Origin: Streptomyces tanashiensis
GTDB taxonomy: Bacteria; Actinomycetota; Actinomycetes; Streptomycetales; Streptomycetaceae
Direction of reading: 5' to 3'
NCBI RefSeq assembly: GCF_014648895.1
Contig: NZ_BMRZ01000011.1
Span: forward strand, 1-64,000
Length of the DNA: 64,000 bases
Both the position numbers and the translations under genes were made by a program. The notes beneath the pieces were generated by a model that saw nothing but the letters and a program-made list of their open reading frames with translations, did not search any database and had not been told where the DNA came from. Below, one piece after another: positions 43,918 to 52,302 of this stretch. The first letter of the stretch is position 1. The number at the start of each line of letters is the position of its first letter.

Positions 43918-46900
43918 ATGTCTACTTCCTTCGCCGCCCTCCAGTCCGTCCTGGCCGAGGTCTCGCTGCGGGACTCCCACCGGCTCGGCCGCCGTCTCGA
44001 AGGCGCCCGCCGCATCCGCAAGCCCGAGGCCCGCGCGGCCGTCCTGGACGAGATCGCCGTCGAGGCGGCCAAGGCCAAGGAGCGCGTCGACGGGCGCGCC
44101 TCCCGCGTGCCCCCGGTCACGTATCCCGAGCAGCTGCCCGTCTCGCAGAAGAAGGACGAGATCCTGGAGGCGATACGCGACCACCAGGTCGTGATCGTCG
44201 CCGGTGAGACGGGCTCCGGAAAGACCACCCAGATCCCGAAGATCTGTCTGGAGCTGGGCCGGGGCGTCCGGGGCATGATCGGGCACACCCAGCCCCGCCG
44301 GATCGCCGCCCGCACGGTCGCCGAGCGCGTCGCGGAGGAGCTGCGGACCCCCCTCGGGGAGGCCGTCGGCTGGAAGGTCCGCTTCACCGACCAGGTGAAC
44401 CCCGACGCGACCTTCGTGAAGCTGATGACGGACGGCATCCTGCTCGCCGAGATCCAGACGGACCGCGAGCTGCGCGCCTACGACACGATCATCATCGACG
44501 AGGCCCACGAGCGGTCCCTCAACATCGACTTCCTGCTCGGCTATCTGGCCCAGCTGCTGCCGAAGCGCCCCGACCTCAAGGTCGTGATCACCTCGGCGAC
44601 GATCGACCCGGAGCGCTTCTCCCGCCACTTCGGCGACGCCCCGATCGTCGAGGTCAGCGGGCGTACGTATCCGGTCGAGGTCCGCTACCGGCCGCTCCTG
44701 GAGGAGGACTCCGAGGAGTCCGACCGGGACCAGATCACCGCCATCTGCGACGCCGTCGACGAGCTCCAGAAGGAGGGTCCGGGCGACGTCCTGGTCTTCC
44801 TCTCCGGCGAGCGCGAGATCCGCGACACGGCGGACGCGCTGATCAAGAAGAAACTCTTCAACACGGAGATCCTGCCGCTGTACGCCCGGCTCTCCCACGC
44901 CGAGCAGCACCGGGTCTTCCAGGCGCACTCCGGCCGCCGGGTCGTCCTCGCGACGAACGTCGCGGAGACCTCGCTGACCGTCCCCGGCATCAAGTACGTG
45001 ATCGATCCGGGCACCGCCCGCATCTCCCGCTACTCGCACCGGACCAAGGTGCAGCGGCTGCCGATCGAGCCCGTCAGCCAGGCCAGCGCCAACCAGCGCA
45101 AGGGCCGCTGCGGCCGTACGAGCGACGGCATCTGCATCCGTCTGTACTCCGAGGACGACTTCCTCACCCGTCCGGAGTTCACGGACGCGGAGATCCTCCG
45201 TACGAACCTGGCCTCCGTCATCCTGCAGATGACCGCGGCCGGCCTCGGCGACATCGAGAAGTTCCCCTTCATCGACCCGCCGGACCACCGGAACATCCGG
45301 GACGGCGTGCAGCTCCTCCAGGAGCTCGGCGCGATCGACCCGACGGAGAAGGACCCGAAGAAGCGGCTGACGCAGCAGGGCCGGAAGCTCTCGCAGCTGC
45401 CCGTGGACCCGCGGCTCGCCCGGATGGTCCTGGAGGCCGACAAGAACGGCTGCGTCCGCGAGGTCATGGTGATCGCGGCGGCGCTCTCCATCCAGGACCC
45501 GCGCGAGCGGCCGTCCGAGAAGCAGGCGCAGGCCGACCAGCAGCACGCCCGGTTCAAGGACGAGACGAGCGACTTCCTCGCCTTCCTCAACCTGTGGCGC
45601 TACGTCCGCGAGCAGCAGAAGGAGCGCGGTTCCAGCTCCTTCCGCCGGATGTGCAAGCAGGAGTACCTGAACTTCCTGCGCATCCGCGAGTGGCAGGACA
45701 TCTACAGCCAGCTGCGCACGGTCGCCAAGCAGATGGGCATCCACCTCAACGAGGAGGACGCGCCCGAGCAGTCCGTGCACGTCTCCCTCCTCTCGGGCCT
45801 GCTCTCCCACGTCGGCCTGAAGGACGTGAAGGAGTCCAAGGACGGCGCGAAGGACGGCTCCCGCCGCGAGGGCGGCCGGGGCGAGTACCTGGGTGCCCGC
45901 AACGCCAAGTTCGCGATCTTCCCCGGCTCCGCGCTCTTCAAGAAGCCCCCGCGTTTCGTGATGTCCGCCGAGCTGGTGGAGACCTCGCGGCTCTGGGCCC
46001 GGGTCAACGCCCGGATCGAGCCCGAGTGGATCGAGCCGCTCGCGCAGCACCTGGTGAAGAAGACGTACAGCGAGCCGCACTGGGAGAAGGACCAGGCGGC
46101 CGTGATGGCCTTCGAGAAGGTGACGCTGTACGGCGTGCCGATCGTCGCCGACCGCAAGGTGAACTACGGGCGGATCGACCCGGAGGTCTCCCGCGACCTG
46201 TTCATCCGGAACGCGCTCGTCGAGGGCGACTGGCGCACCCACCACAAGTTCTTCGCGGACAACCGCAAGCTCCTCACCGAGGTCGAGGAGCTGGAGCACC
46301 GGGCCCGGCGGCGGGACATCCTCGTCGACGACGAGACGCTCTTCGACTTCTACGACAAGCGCGTCCCCGAACACGTCGTGTCCGGAGCCCACTTCGACTC
46401 CTGGTGGAAGCACAAGCGCCACGAGGAGCCGGAGTTCCTCGACTTCGAGCGCGAGATGCTCATCAACGAGAAGGCGGGGGCGGTCACCAAGGACGACTAC
46501 CCGGACTCCTGGCGCCAGGGCGCGCTGAAGTTCCGGGTGACGTACCAGTTCGAGCCGGGTGCGGACGCGGACGGCGTGACCGTCCACGTGCCGCTCCAGG
46601 TGCTCAACCAGGTGACGGACGAGGGCTTCGAGTGGCAGATCCCCGGTCTGCGCGCGGAGGTCGTCACGGAGCTGATCCGTTCCCTGCCGAAGCCGATCCG
46701 CCGCCACTACGTCCCGGCGCCGAACTTCGCGACCCGCTTCCTGGACTCCGTGGTCCCCGTCCAGGAGCCGCTGACGGGCGCGCTCGCCCGGGAGCTCCAG
46801 CGGATGGTCGGCGTCCCGGTCACGGCCGAGGACTTCGACTGGGCGAAGGTTCCCGAGCACCTCAAGGTGACCTTCCGGATCGTCGACGAGCGGCGCCGGA

Positions 46901-47892
46901 AGCTGGCCGAGGACAAGGACCTGGAGACGCTGCGGCTGAAGCTGCGTCCCAAGGCCCGTCAGGCGCTCTCCAAGGCCGCCGCGGCGGTCACGGGCGGCCC
47001 GGACGGCTCCGGGCCCTCCCTGGAGCGCACGGGCCTCAAGGACTGGACGATCGGGACGCTCACGAAGGTCTTCGAGACCAAGCGGGGCGGCCAGCCGGTC
47101 AAGGCGTTCCCGGCGCTGGTCGACGAGGGCGACTCGGTGGCCGTGCGGCTCTTCGACTCGGAGGCCGAGCAGGCACAGGCGATGTGGCGGGGCACTCGGA
47201 AGCTGATCATGCTGAACATCCCGGTGAACCCGGCGAAGTTCGCCTCGGACAAGCTGACCAACCAGCAGAAGCTGGCCCTGTCGTCGAACCCGCACGGCTC
47301 GATCCAGGCCCTCTTCGACGACTGCGCCACCGCCGCGGCCGACAAGCTGATCGCGGACCACGGCGGCCCGGCCTGGGACGAGGAGTCCTTCCGCAAGCTG
47401 TACGACAGGGTCCGCGCGGACCTGGTCGACACGACGGTGCGGACGGTGGGCCAGGTCCAGCAGATCCTGGCGGCCTGGCAGGCGTGCGAGCGCCGGCTGA
47501 AGTCGACGAACAGCCTGGCCCTGATCAGCAACCTGACCGACGTGAAGGCGCAGCTCGCCTGGCTGATGCCGGCCGGCTTCGTCACCCGTACGGGCCTGAA
47601 GCGGCTCCCGGACCTGATGCGCTATCTGGTGGCGGTGGACCGGCGGCTCCAGCAGATGCCCACCGGGGTCCAGCGGGACACCACCCGGATGGAGAAGGTC
47701 CAGGAGATGCAGGACGAGTACGCCTGGCTGCTCGAACAGCTCCCGAAGGGCCGCCCGGTGCCGTCCGAGGTCACCGACATCCGGTGGATGATCGAGGAGC
47801 TGCGGGTGAGCTACTTCGCGCACGCCCTGGGCACCGCGTACCCGGTCTCGGACAAGCGGATCGTGAAGGCGATCGACGCGGCGGCCCCGTAG
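43918..47892 (+). CDS. hrpA: DEAH-box ATP-dependent RNA helicase HrpA
   Basis: The 1324-residue protein is close to the usual ~1300 of HrpA. Walker A GETGSGKT (residues 96-103), DEAH (194-197), 'SATIDPERF' and QRKGRCGRTSDG are present, followed by the HA2, OB-fold and long C-terminal DUF3418-type regions. HrpA unwinds mRNA, and in E. coli it rescues stalled ribosomes. ATG at 43918 opens the gene without a clear Shine-Dalgarno. The gene is flanked by two identical tRNA-Asp genes. Confidence 0.93.
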   Translation: MSTSFAALQSVLAEVSLRDSHRLGRRLEGARRIRKPEARAAVLDEIAVEAAKAKERVDGRASRVPPVTYPEQLPVSQKKDEILEAIRDHQVVIVAGETGSGKTTQIPKICLELGRGVRGMIGHTQPRRIAARTVAERVAEELRTPLGEAVGWKVRFTDQVNPDATFVKLMTDGILLAEIQTDRELRAYDTIIIDEAHERSLNIDFLLGYLAQLLPKRPDLKVVITSATIDPERFSRHFGDAPIVEVSGRTYPVEVRYRPLLEEDSEESDRDQITAICDAVDELQKEGPGDVLVFLSGEREIRDTADALIKKKLFNTEILPLYARLSHAEQHRVFQAHSGRRVVLATNVAETSLTVPGIKYVIDPGTARISRYSHRTKVQRLPIEPVSQASANQRKGRCGRTSDGICIRLYSEDDFLTRPEFTDAEILRTNLASVILQMTAAGLGDIEKFPFIDPPDHRNIRDGVQLLQELGAIDPTEKDPKKRLTQQGRKLSQLPVDPRLARMVLEADKNGCVREVMVIAAALSIQDPRERPSEKQAQADQQHARFKDETSDFLAFLNLWRYVREQQKERGSSSFRRMCKQEYLNFLRIREWQDIYSQLRTVAKQMGIHLNEEDAPEQSVHVSLLSGLLSHVGLKDVKESKDGAKDGSRREGGRGEYLGARNAKFAIFPGSALFKKPPRFVMSAELVETSRLWARVNARIEPEWIEPLAQHLVKKTYSEPHWEKDQAAVMAFEKVTLYGVPIVADRKVNYGRIDPEVSRDLFIRNALVEGDWRTHHKFFADNRKLLTEVEELEHRARRRDILVDDETLFDFYDKRVPEHVVSGAHFDSWWKHKRHEEPEFLDFEREMLINEKAGAVTKDDYPDSWRQGALKFRVTYQFEPGADADGVTVHVPLQVLNQVTDEGFEWQIPGLRAEVVTELIRSLPKPIRRHYVPAPNFATRFLDSVVPVQEPLTGALARELQRMVGVPVTAEDFDWAKVPEHLKVTFRIVDERRRKLAEDKDLETLRLKLRPKARQALSKAAAAVTGGPDGSGPSLERTGLKDWTIGTLTKVFETKRGGQPVKAFPALVDEGDSVAVRLFDSEAEQAQAMWRGTRKLIMLNIPVNPAKFASDKLTNQQKLALSSNPHGSIQALFDDCATAAADKLIADHGGPAWDEESFRKLYDRVRADLVDTTVRTVGQVQQILAAWQACERRLKSTNSLALISNLTDVKAQLAWLMPAGFVTRTGLKRLPDLMRYLVAVDRRLQQMPTGVQRDTTRMEKVQEMQDEYAWLLEQLPKGRPVPSEVTDIRWMIEELRVSYFAHALGTAYPVSDKRIVKAIDAAAP

Positions 47893-47914
47893 GAGAGAGC
47901 TCGCCGTGGGTGAG

Positions 47915-47945
47915 TTCGACCAGACCCCCTGACCTGCTGTACAGT
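47915..47945 (+). promoter_or_regulatory. Promoter of second tRNA-Asp
   Basis: -10 TACAGT (47940-47945) with TTCGAC (47915-47920) 19 bp upstream, 35 nt before the tRNA. Confidence 0.5.
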
Positions 47946-47980
47946 CTGTCTCGCAGCCGCTTACGAGGCGCTGTGAGCAA

Positions 47981-48054
47981 GGCTCTGTGGAGCAGTTGGT
48001 TAGCTCGCCACCCTGTCAAGGTGGAGGTCGCGGGTTCAAGTCCCGTCAGAGTCG
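47981..48054 (+). tRNA. tRNA-Asp (GUC), second copy
   Basis: Identical over its 74 nt to the copy at 41575-41648, but transcribed alone from its own promoter. Confidence 0.95.
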
Positions 48055-48063
48055 CTTTCCATG

Positions 48064-48091
48064 AAGGCCCGCATCGTGAGATGCGGGCCTT
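48064..48091 (+). terminator. tRNA-Asp terminator
   Basis: A 12-bp stem AAGGCCCGCATC/GATGCGGGCCTT with GTGA loop, followed by TTGTTGTGTT. Confidence 0.8.
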
Positions 48092-48180
48092 TGTTGTGTT
48101 CCCGTGTCTTGACGGGGCCGTGAGCCCGCCGGTACCCCGGACTTCAGGGAATCGGGGGCCCACACCGGAGGTGGTCGCGC

Positions 48181-48372
48181 ATGGCCGCGGCGTCCGCAGC
48201 ACGGCACGACACCCGCGCGCTGCTGCGCGCCCATCTGGCGGCCGCTTCGCGGTACGGACACCTCACCCGCCACTGCGTGGTCTGCCATCGCCTCCTGAGG
48301 CTCGCCATGGAGGTCCCGGAGGCCGAGGAGCCGGCGGACGCGACGGAGGACGAAAGTCCCACCGACCCATGA
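48181..48372 (+). CDS. Small conserved protein with CxxC
   Basis: The 63-residue protein has a helical N-terminal half ending in HCVVCHRLLRLAM, a possible metal or redox CxxC, and an acidic tail. It resembles short hypothetical proteins near bldC in Streptomyces (DUF6274, recalled with low certainty). ATG at 48181 is preceded by GGAGG with a slightly long spacer. Confidence 0.65.
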   Translation: MAAASAARHDTRALLRAHLAAASRYGHLTRHCVVCHRLLRLAMEVPEAEEPADATEDESPTDP

Positions 48373-48435
48373 CCAACGGCGGGTTGGGAGCGATCCCGGA
48401 GGTGGCAGGCTGTTCCTTGGCAAGACTTCCCCAGT

Positions 48436-48520
48436 GTGACGGGTGTCACTGAAACCGTTTCAGAAACGACCACACTTACACCCTCCCTACACCGGCCCGA
48501 TTTAATATGTGCAATTGCAC
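48436..48520. promoter_or_regulatory. Three clustered palindromes
   Basis: GTGAC-N4-GTCAC (48436-48449), CTGAAACCGTTTCAG (48449-48463; 7-bp arms, LacI-operator-like with central CG) and GTGCAATTGCAC (48509-48520; perfect). Their presence between two convergent genes is unexpected for operators. Confidence 0.55.
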
Positions 48521-48547
48521 CACTGTCCGCAGGGTGGCGCGGGACAC

Positions 48548-48587
48548 AAAAAAGATCGCGCTGGACCCGGCGGAGTCCAGCGCGATC
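48548..48587 (-). terminator. bldC intrinsic terminator
   Basis: On the minus strand a 13-bp stem (48587-48575 with 48566-48554) and 8-nt loop is followed by TTTTTT, a textbook intrinsic terminator 125 bp after the bldC stop. Confidence 0.85.
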
Positions 48588-48712
48588 GTTGACGAAGACC
48601 TGTTGGGGCAGGAGTCCGTCGGCAGTACTTAGGGGTGGGCGACCGGATTGGGGGATCCGGACGGGCCCGGTGTTACGGGGTGTTGCAGGGTTCTGCAGGT
48701 TTCTGCGCGACC

Positions 48713-48919
48713 TCAGGCCTCGCTGCGCTGCTGCGGAATACCCGCCAGCAGCGCGCGAACCTCGGCCTCGCGGTACCGGCGGTGCCCACCCAGGGTGCGG
48801 ATGGACGTGAGCTTGCCGGCCTTCGCCCAACGGGTCACCGTCTTCGGGTCCACGCGGAACATCGTGGCAACCTCGGCAGGGGTCAGCAGCGGCTCGGCAT
48901 CAGGGGTGCGAGCGGTCAT
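48713..48919 (-). CDS. bldC: Developmental regulator BldC
   Basis: The 68-residue single-domain MerR-like DNA-binding protein (winged helix ~9-61: 'LTPAEVATMFRVDPKTVTRW', 'SIRTLGGHRRYREAEV') lacks any effector domain, the full length of BldC. BldC binds cooperatively to direct repeats and holds back entry into sporulation. ATG at 48919 follows GAGGAGG. An 8-bp hairpin stands just upstream of that site and a strong terminator follows the gene. Confidence 0.95.
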   Translation of the reverse strand: MTARTPDAEPLLTPAEVATMFRVDPKTVTRWAKAGKLTSIRTLGGHRRYREAEVRALLAGIPQQRSEA

Positions 48920-48935
48920 GAGCGGCCTCCTCGGG

Positions 48936-48958
48936 AGAACCGAACCAATCTCGGTTCT
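48936..48958 (-). promoter_or_regulatory. Hairpin in bldC leader next to Shine-Dalgarno
   Basis: AGAACCGA and TCGGTTCT (8 bp perfect, 7-nt loop) end four bases before the bldC GAGGAGG. It could modulate initiation or leader processing. Confidence 0.5.
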
Positions 48959-49150
48959 TTCCTCTAAATTCTGCACCTTGACCCGCGTTGCCCGAAATGG
49001 CAGAAGCGGGCCGAGTCGGTTATAGGACGAACGGCTTGTCCTCGGCACTACAACTACACCATCCGTCCAGCCACGTCGGCCAAACCGATGGAATTGCCCT
49101 CGCAGGTGTTCATCAGCGGCGGAAGTCGATGGACCATGCCATAACGGACA

Positions 49151-49178
49151 GTCACGCCACTGTGACGATCAGTCACAG
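49151..49178. promoter_or_regulatory. GTCAC/GTGAC/GTCAC repeat cluster
   Basis: GTCAC at 49151, GTGAC at 49162 and GTCAC at 49172 overlap to form CTGTGAC-gatca-GTCACAG (49160-49178). It resembles a Crp-type site but with a 7-bp rather than 6-bp centre. About 240 bp upstream of the bldC ATG. Confidence 0.45.
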
Positions 49179-49489
49179 AGCGATCAGGAGTCCTCAGACC
49201 CCCCATAGAGTGCAATGCTGAGCGTTCCGCCCGTACTTGGGCGGAAGGAACCCTCCCCGGACTCCTTGTCCTATTTTGGCACGAGGGTGGGTGATGGGCG
49301 CAAGGGTGCGTTACGTGCTGTCCGTCACGCTTGAGCCAAAGGCCCGGATCGGGACCAACGTCCTCGCCCATCGGTGCGAAAGACCCAGCCACCCGACCCA
49401 CGGTGAACCGGCCACCGAGCCCTCAAGATCATTTACACCGGTCGGACATGTCTTGTCGATACCGACCTGACGAATCTGTCCGACTGATG

Positions 49490-50341
49490 TCAGTTCGCGC
49501 AACGCAGATCCCTGACCGTCCGCCAGCGCTCCGCCAGCCGCCCGTACGCCTCGCTCGCCGCCTCGCCGTCCCCGTCCCGCAGTGCGGCGATCCCCTCCGC
49601 CATCTGAGCCGCCGACCGGTCCTCCGCCAGCCACCGGGCCGGCACCGCGTGCACCAGTCCGCCGAAGTCCAGCTCCACGAGCGCCCGCGGATGGAACTCC
49701 TCCAGCCAGCGCCCCACCTCGACCAGCCCCTCCGTCATCGGACCGTCGTCGATCGACTCCCGCAGCGCCTTCAGCGCCCGCGCGAGGCGCCGCCGCGCCT
49801 GCGCCATCGTCGTCCGGTAGCGCAGCACCGGCGCCCGGCCCTCCTTCGCGTCCCCCGGCTCGTACTCCCGCTCCTCGTCCCCGAAGAGCGCGAACCAGCG
49901 CAGCGGCACCTGCCAGACCCCCGTACGGATCCACGGGCGCGCGTCCGGGTTCCGCGCGGACCACCGCTCGTGGTCGCTCGCCACCTGGGCGCGCACCACC
50001 GGCGGCAGCATCGCGTCGAGGACCGCCGCCGGGTACGGGCCGGCCACCAGCTCCTCCAGGGCCAGCCAGCCGCGCAGCCGGGTCCGCCACGGGCAGATCA
50101 CCACCACCCCGTCCAGGTGCGCGACGAAGGCCTCCCCGCTCTCGTGGACCGGCACCGGCACCGGGGGCGTCGGCAGCAGGTCCGCGAGCGAGCGGCGCAG
50201 CTCCTCCTGGGCGCCCGGGGTGTCCGGCCGGCGCGCGTACCGGGCCCAGTGGGACCGCTCCGGCTCGGGGAACGCGGCCAGCGGCTCGTACACCCGCAGA
50301 TAGGACGCGTAGGGAACGGGGACCGTGGGGGCGACCGACAT
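49490..50341 (-). CDS. Conserved hypothetical protein
   Basis: The 283-residue soluble protein is rich in Arg, Trp and Glu with no signal peptide or membrane segment. Recurrent Leu/Arg helices ('RRRLARALKALRES', 'GRWLEEFHPRALVELDFGGL') suggest an all-helical fold. I recognise it only as the hypothetical gene that sits between bldC and vdh in Streptomyces. ATG at 50341 follows GGAAGG. It is divergent from vdh. Confidence 0.75.
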   Translation of the reverse strand: MSVAPTVPVPYASYLRVYEPLAAFPEPERSHWARYARRPDTPGAQEELRRSLADLLPTPPVPVPVHESGEAFVAHLDGVVVICPWRTRLRGWLALEELVAGPYPAAVLDAMLPPVVRAQVASDHERWSARNPDARPWIRTGVWQVPLRWFALFGDEEREYEPGDAKEGRAPVLRYRTTMAQARRRLARALKALRESIDDGPMTEGLVEVGRWLEEFHPRALVELDFGGLVHAVPARWLAEDRSAAQMAEGIAALRDGDGEAASEAYGRLAERWRTVRDLRCAN

Positions 50342-50496
50342 GTCGCAAATCCTTCCACGGAGGTACTCCGGGAGGGGGTGATCCTCAGCACTGCGGCCGA
50401 TCTACGCCCAGGTAGGACTTACCCTCTTGCCGAACTGGTCCTCCCCCACCCGTAGGGAGGGCCGCAACCGCCGCTTCGTACTTGGGAGTCACCACC

Positions 50497-51588
50497 GTGA
50501 CCGATGTGACCGGCGTTCCTGCTGACGTACTGCACACTCTGTTCCACTCGGAGCAGGGTGGCCACGAGCAAGTCGTGCTCTGCCAGGACCGCGCCACCGG
50601 CCTCAAGGCCGTCATCGCCCTCCACTCCACCGCCCTGGGCCCCGCCCTCGGCGGCACCCGTTTCTACCCGTACGCCACCGAGGCCGAGGCGATCGCCGAC
50701 GCGCTCAACCTCGCCCGCGGCATGTCGTACAAGAACGCCATGGCCGGTCTCGACCACGGCGGCGGCAAGGCCGTCATCATCGGCGACCCGGAGCAGATCA
50801 AGAGCGAGGAGCTCCTCCTCGCCTACGGCCGCTTCGTCGCCTCCCTCGGCGGCCGGTACGTCACGGCCTGCGACGTCGGCACCTACGTCGCCGACATGGA
50901 CGTCGTCGCCCGCACCAACCGGTGGACCACCGGCCGCTCCCCCGAGAACGGCGGCGCCGGCGACTCCTCCGTCCTCACCGCCTTCGGCGTCTTCCAGGGC
51001 ATGCGCGCCGCCGCGCAGACCCTCTGGGGCGACCCGACCCTGCGCGGCCGCAAGGTCGGCGTCGCGGGCGTCGGCAAGGTCGGGCACTACCTCGTCGAGC
51101 ACCTCCTGGAGGACGGCGCCGAGGTCGTCATCACCGATGTGCGCGAGGAGTCGGTGCGCCGGATCACCGACAAGCACCCGCAGGTCACCGTGGTCGCCGA
51201 CACCGACGCCCTGATCCGCGTCGAGGGCCTCGACATCTACGCGCCCTGCGCGCTGGGCGGCGCCCTGAACGACGACACCGTGCCGGTCCTCACCGCCGCC
51301 ATCGTCTGCGGCGCGGCCAACAACCAGCTCGCCCACCCCGGCGTCGAGAAGGACCTCGCGGACCGCGGCATCCTCTACGCGCCCGACTACGTGGTCAACG
51401 CCGGCGGCGTGATCCAGGTCGCCGACGAGCTGCACGGCTTCGACTTCGACCGCTGCAAGGCCAAGGCGACGAAGATCTTCGACACCACCCTGGAGATCTT
51501 CGCACGTGCGAAGGCGGACGGCATTCCGCCGGCCGCGGCCGCCGACCGGATCGCCGAGCAGCGGATGGCGGACGCCCGCCGCGGCTGA
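50497..51588 (+). CDS. vdh: Valine (branched-chain amino acid) dehydrogenase
   Basis: The 363-residue NAD-dependent enzyme deaminates valine, leucine and isoleucine to 2-oxo acids, feeding acyl-CoA starters for polyketides and fatty acids. The catalytic-lysine region MAGLDHGGGKAV, an N-terminal 'ALGPALGGTRFYPY', and the Rossmann motif 'VGVAGVGKVGHYL' are intact. GTG at 50497 follows GGGAG; length and sequence match S. coelicolor Vdh as recalled. Confidence 0.93.
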   Translation: MTDVTGVPADVLHTLFHSEQGGHEQVVLCQDRATGLKAVIALHSTALGPALGGTRFYPYATEAEAIADALNLARGMSYKNAMAGLDHGGGKAVIIGDPEQIKSEELLLAYGRFVASLGGRYVTACDVGTYVADMDVVARTNRWTTGRSPENGGAGDSSVLTAFGVFQGMRAAAQTLWGDPTLRGRKVGVAGVGKVGHYLVEHLLEDGAEVVITDVREESVRRITDKHPQVTVVADTDALIRVEGLDIYAPCALGGALNDDTVPVLTAAIVCGAANNQLAHPGVEKDLADRGILYAPDYVVNAGGVIQVADELHGFDFDRCKAKATKIFDTTLEIFARAKADGIPPAAAADRIAEQRMADARRG

Positions 51589-51608
51589 TCCCCGCGCCCG
51601 GTCGTACG

Positions 51609-51665
51609 GAGGGCCGGCCCGCCGCCGGAGAGACTTCGCTCACGCCCCTCGGCGGGTCGGCCCTC
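51609..51665 (+). terminator. vdh terminator hairpin
   Basis: 16-nt arms 51609-51624 and 51650-51665 pair with one G-U, 25-nt loop. Confidence 0.55.
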
Positions 51666-51879
51666 AAGAAGAGGTTAAAATCGCGATTGACCAGCGAGGA
51701 AAGGGCACCTCGAAGGTTCTGTACCGGGGTATGTGATGCGCGCGGCGTACCGTAGACCCACGGAAACAGGTACCGTTGAAGCCCTACGGACCGGTCTCTC
51801 TACCGAGAGTCCGTTCCGAATCATGAACGCGTGTCAAGACTCTGGGGCCGACGAGCCCCGTCACCGAGGGGGTCGAGCC

Positions 51880-52134
51880 ATGGGGCGCGGCCGGGCAAAG
51901 GCCAAGCAGACCAAGGTCGCCCGCCAGCTGAAGTACAGCAGCGGCGGGACAGACCTGACGCGTCTGGCCAATGAGCTGGGCGCTTCGACTTCGAACCAGC
52001 CGCCGAATGGCGAGCCGTTCGAGGACGACGACGAGGAAGACGACCCGTACGCCCAGTACGCGGATCTCTATAACGAGGACGACGAGGACGAGGACGACGA
52101 GTCCGGTCCGAGCTCGTCCCCGCGTCGCGCTTGA
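51880..52134 (+). CDS. DUF3073 acidic-tail protein
   Basis: The 84-residue actinobacterial protein has a basic N terminus (GRGRAKAKQTKVARQLKY) that could bind nucleic acid and a long Asp/Glu tail. The family is conserved in actinobacteria next to purM but has no known function. ATG at 51880 follows GAGGGGGTCGA. A hairpin follows. Confidence 0.85.
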   Translation: MGRGRAKAKQTKVARQLKYSSGGTDLTRLANELGASTSNQPPNGEPFEDDDEEDDPYAQYADLYNEDDEDEDDESGPSSSPRRA

Positions 52135-52148
52135 CCTTCTGAATCACC

Positions 52149-52181
52149 GAAACCCGGACCGGGGTCACCCGGCCGGGTTTC
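52149..52181 (+). terminator. Terminator after DUF3073 gene
   Basis: GAAACCCGG (52149-52157) pairs with CCGGGTTTC (52173-52181). Confidence 0.6.
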
Positions 52182-52184
52182 TGT

Positions 52185-52231
52185 GCTGCCCGCACGGCGG
52201 ATCGCACGGCTGCCCGCACGGCTGCCCGCAC
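52185..52231. repeat. Short GCCCGCACGG tandem repeats
   Basis: GCCCGCACGGC-type units recur four times in about 45 bp of the noncoding gap between the DUF3073 gene and purM. Confidence 0.6.
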
Positions 52232-52260
52232 GCCGGTCCCGGCGGGGGCGGATACGCCGA

Positions 52261-52285
52261 CGGGGCGCCCCACAGGAGCGCCCCG
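52261..52285 (-). terminator. purM terminator hairpin
   Basis: CGGGGCGC/GCGCCCCG arms, 17 bp downstream of the purM stop on the minus strand. No clear T-tract. Confidence 0.5.
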
Positions 52286-52302
52286 CCTCGTACAGCTCGC
52301 GA

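Larger units (their letters stand above)
48373..48712. other. 340-bp convergent gap with palindrome cluster
   Basis: Lies between the stop codons of the small CxxC gene and bldC. It holds three palindromes (48436-48520) and the bldC terminator (48554-48587). A short open frame begins at 48436 but lacks support. Confidence 0.6.
48920..49489. other. 570-bp region upstream of bldC
   Basis: Contains the bldC leader with its hairpin, a possible -10 TATAAC at 49024-49019, and a GTCAC/GTGAC repeat cluster at 49151-49178. No further gene was supported. Confidence 0.6.

Noticed and set aside
43843..47823. A 1326-codon open frame antisense to hrpA
   Set aside because: Composition is that of a mirror frame in high-GC DNA, no domain is recognisable, and hrpA on the other strand is unmistakable.
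48436..48810. Small plus-strand gene in the bldC convergent gap
   Set aside because: The frame crosses the terminator and runs antisense into bldC; no ribosome binding site and no protein-like sequence.
49151..49166. BldD box upstream of bldC
   Set aside because: Half sites are similar, but the inverted repeat is one base too long for the recalled BldD consensus.
52185..52231. Short repeats resembling a mini-CRISPR
   Set aside because: Units are about 12 bp with no spacers.
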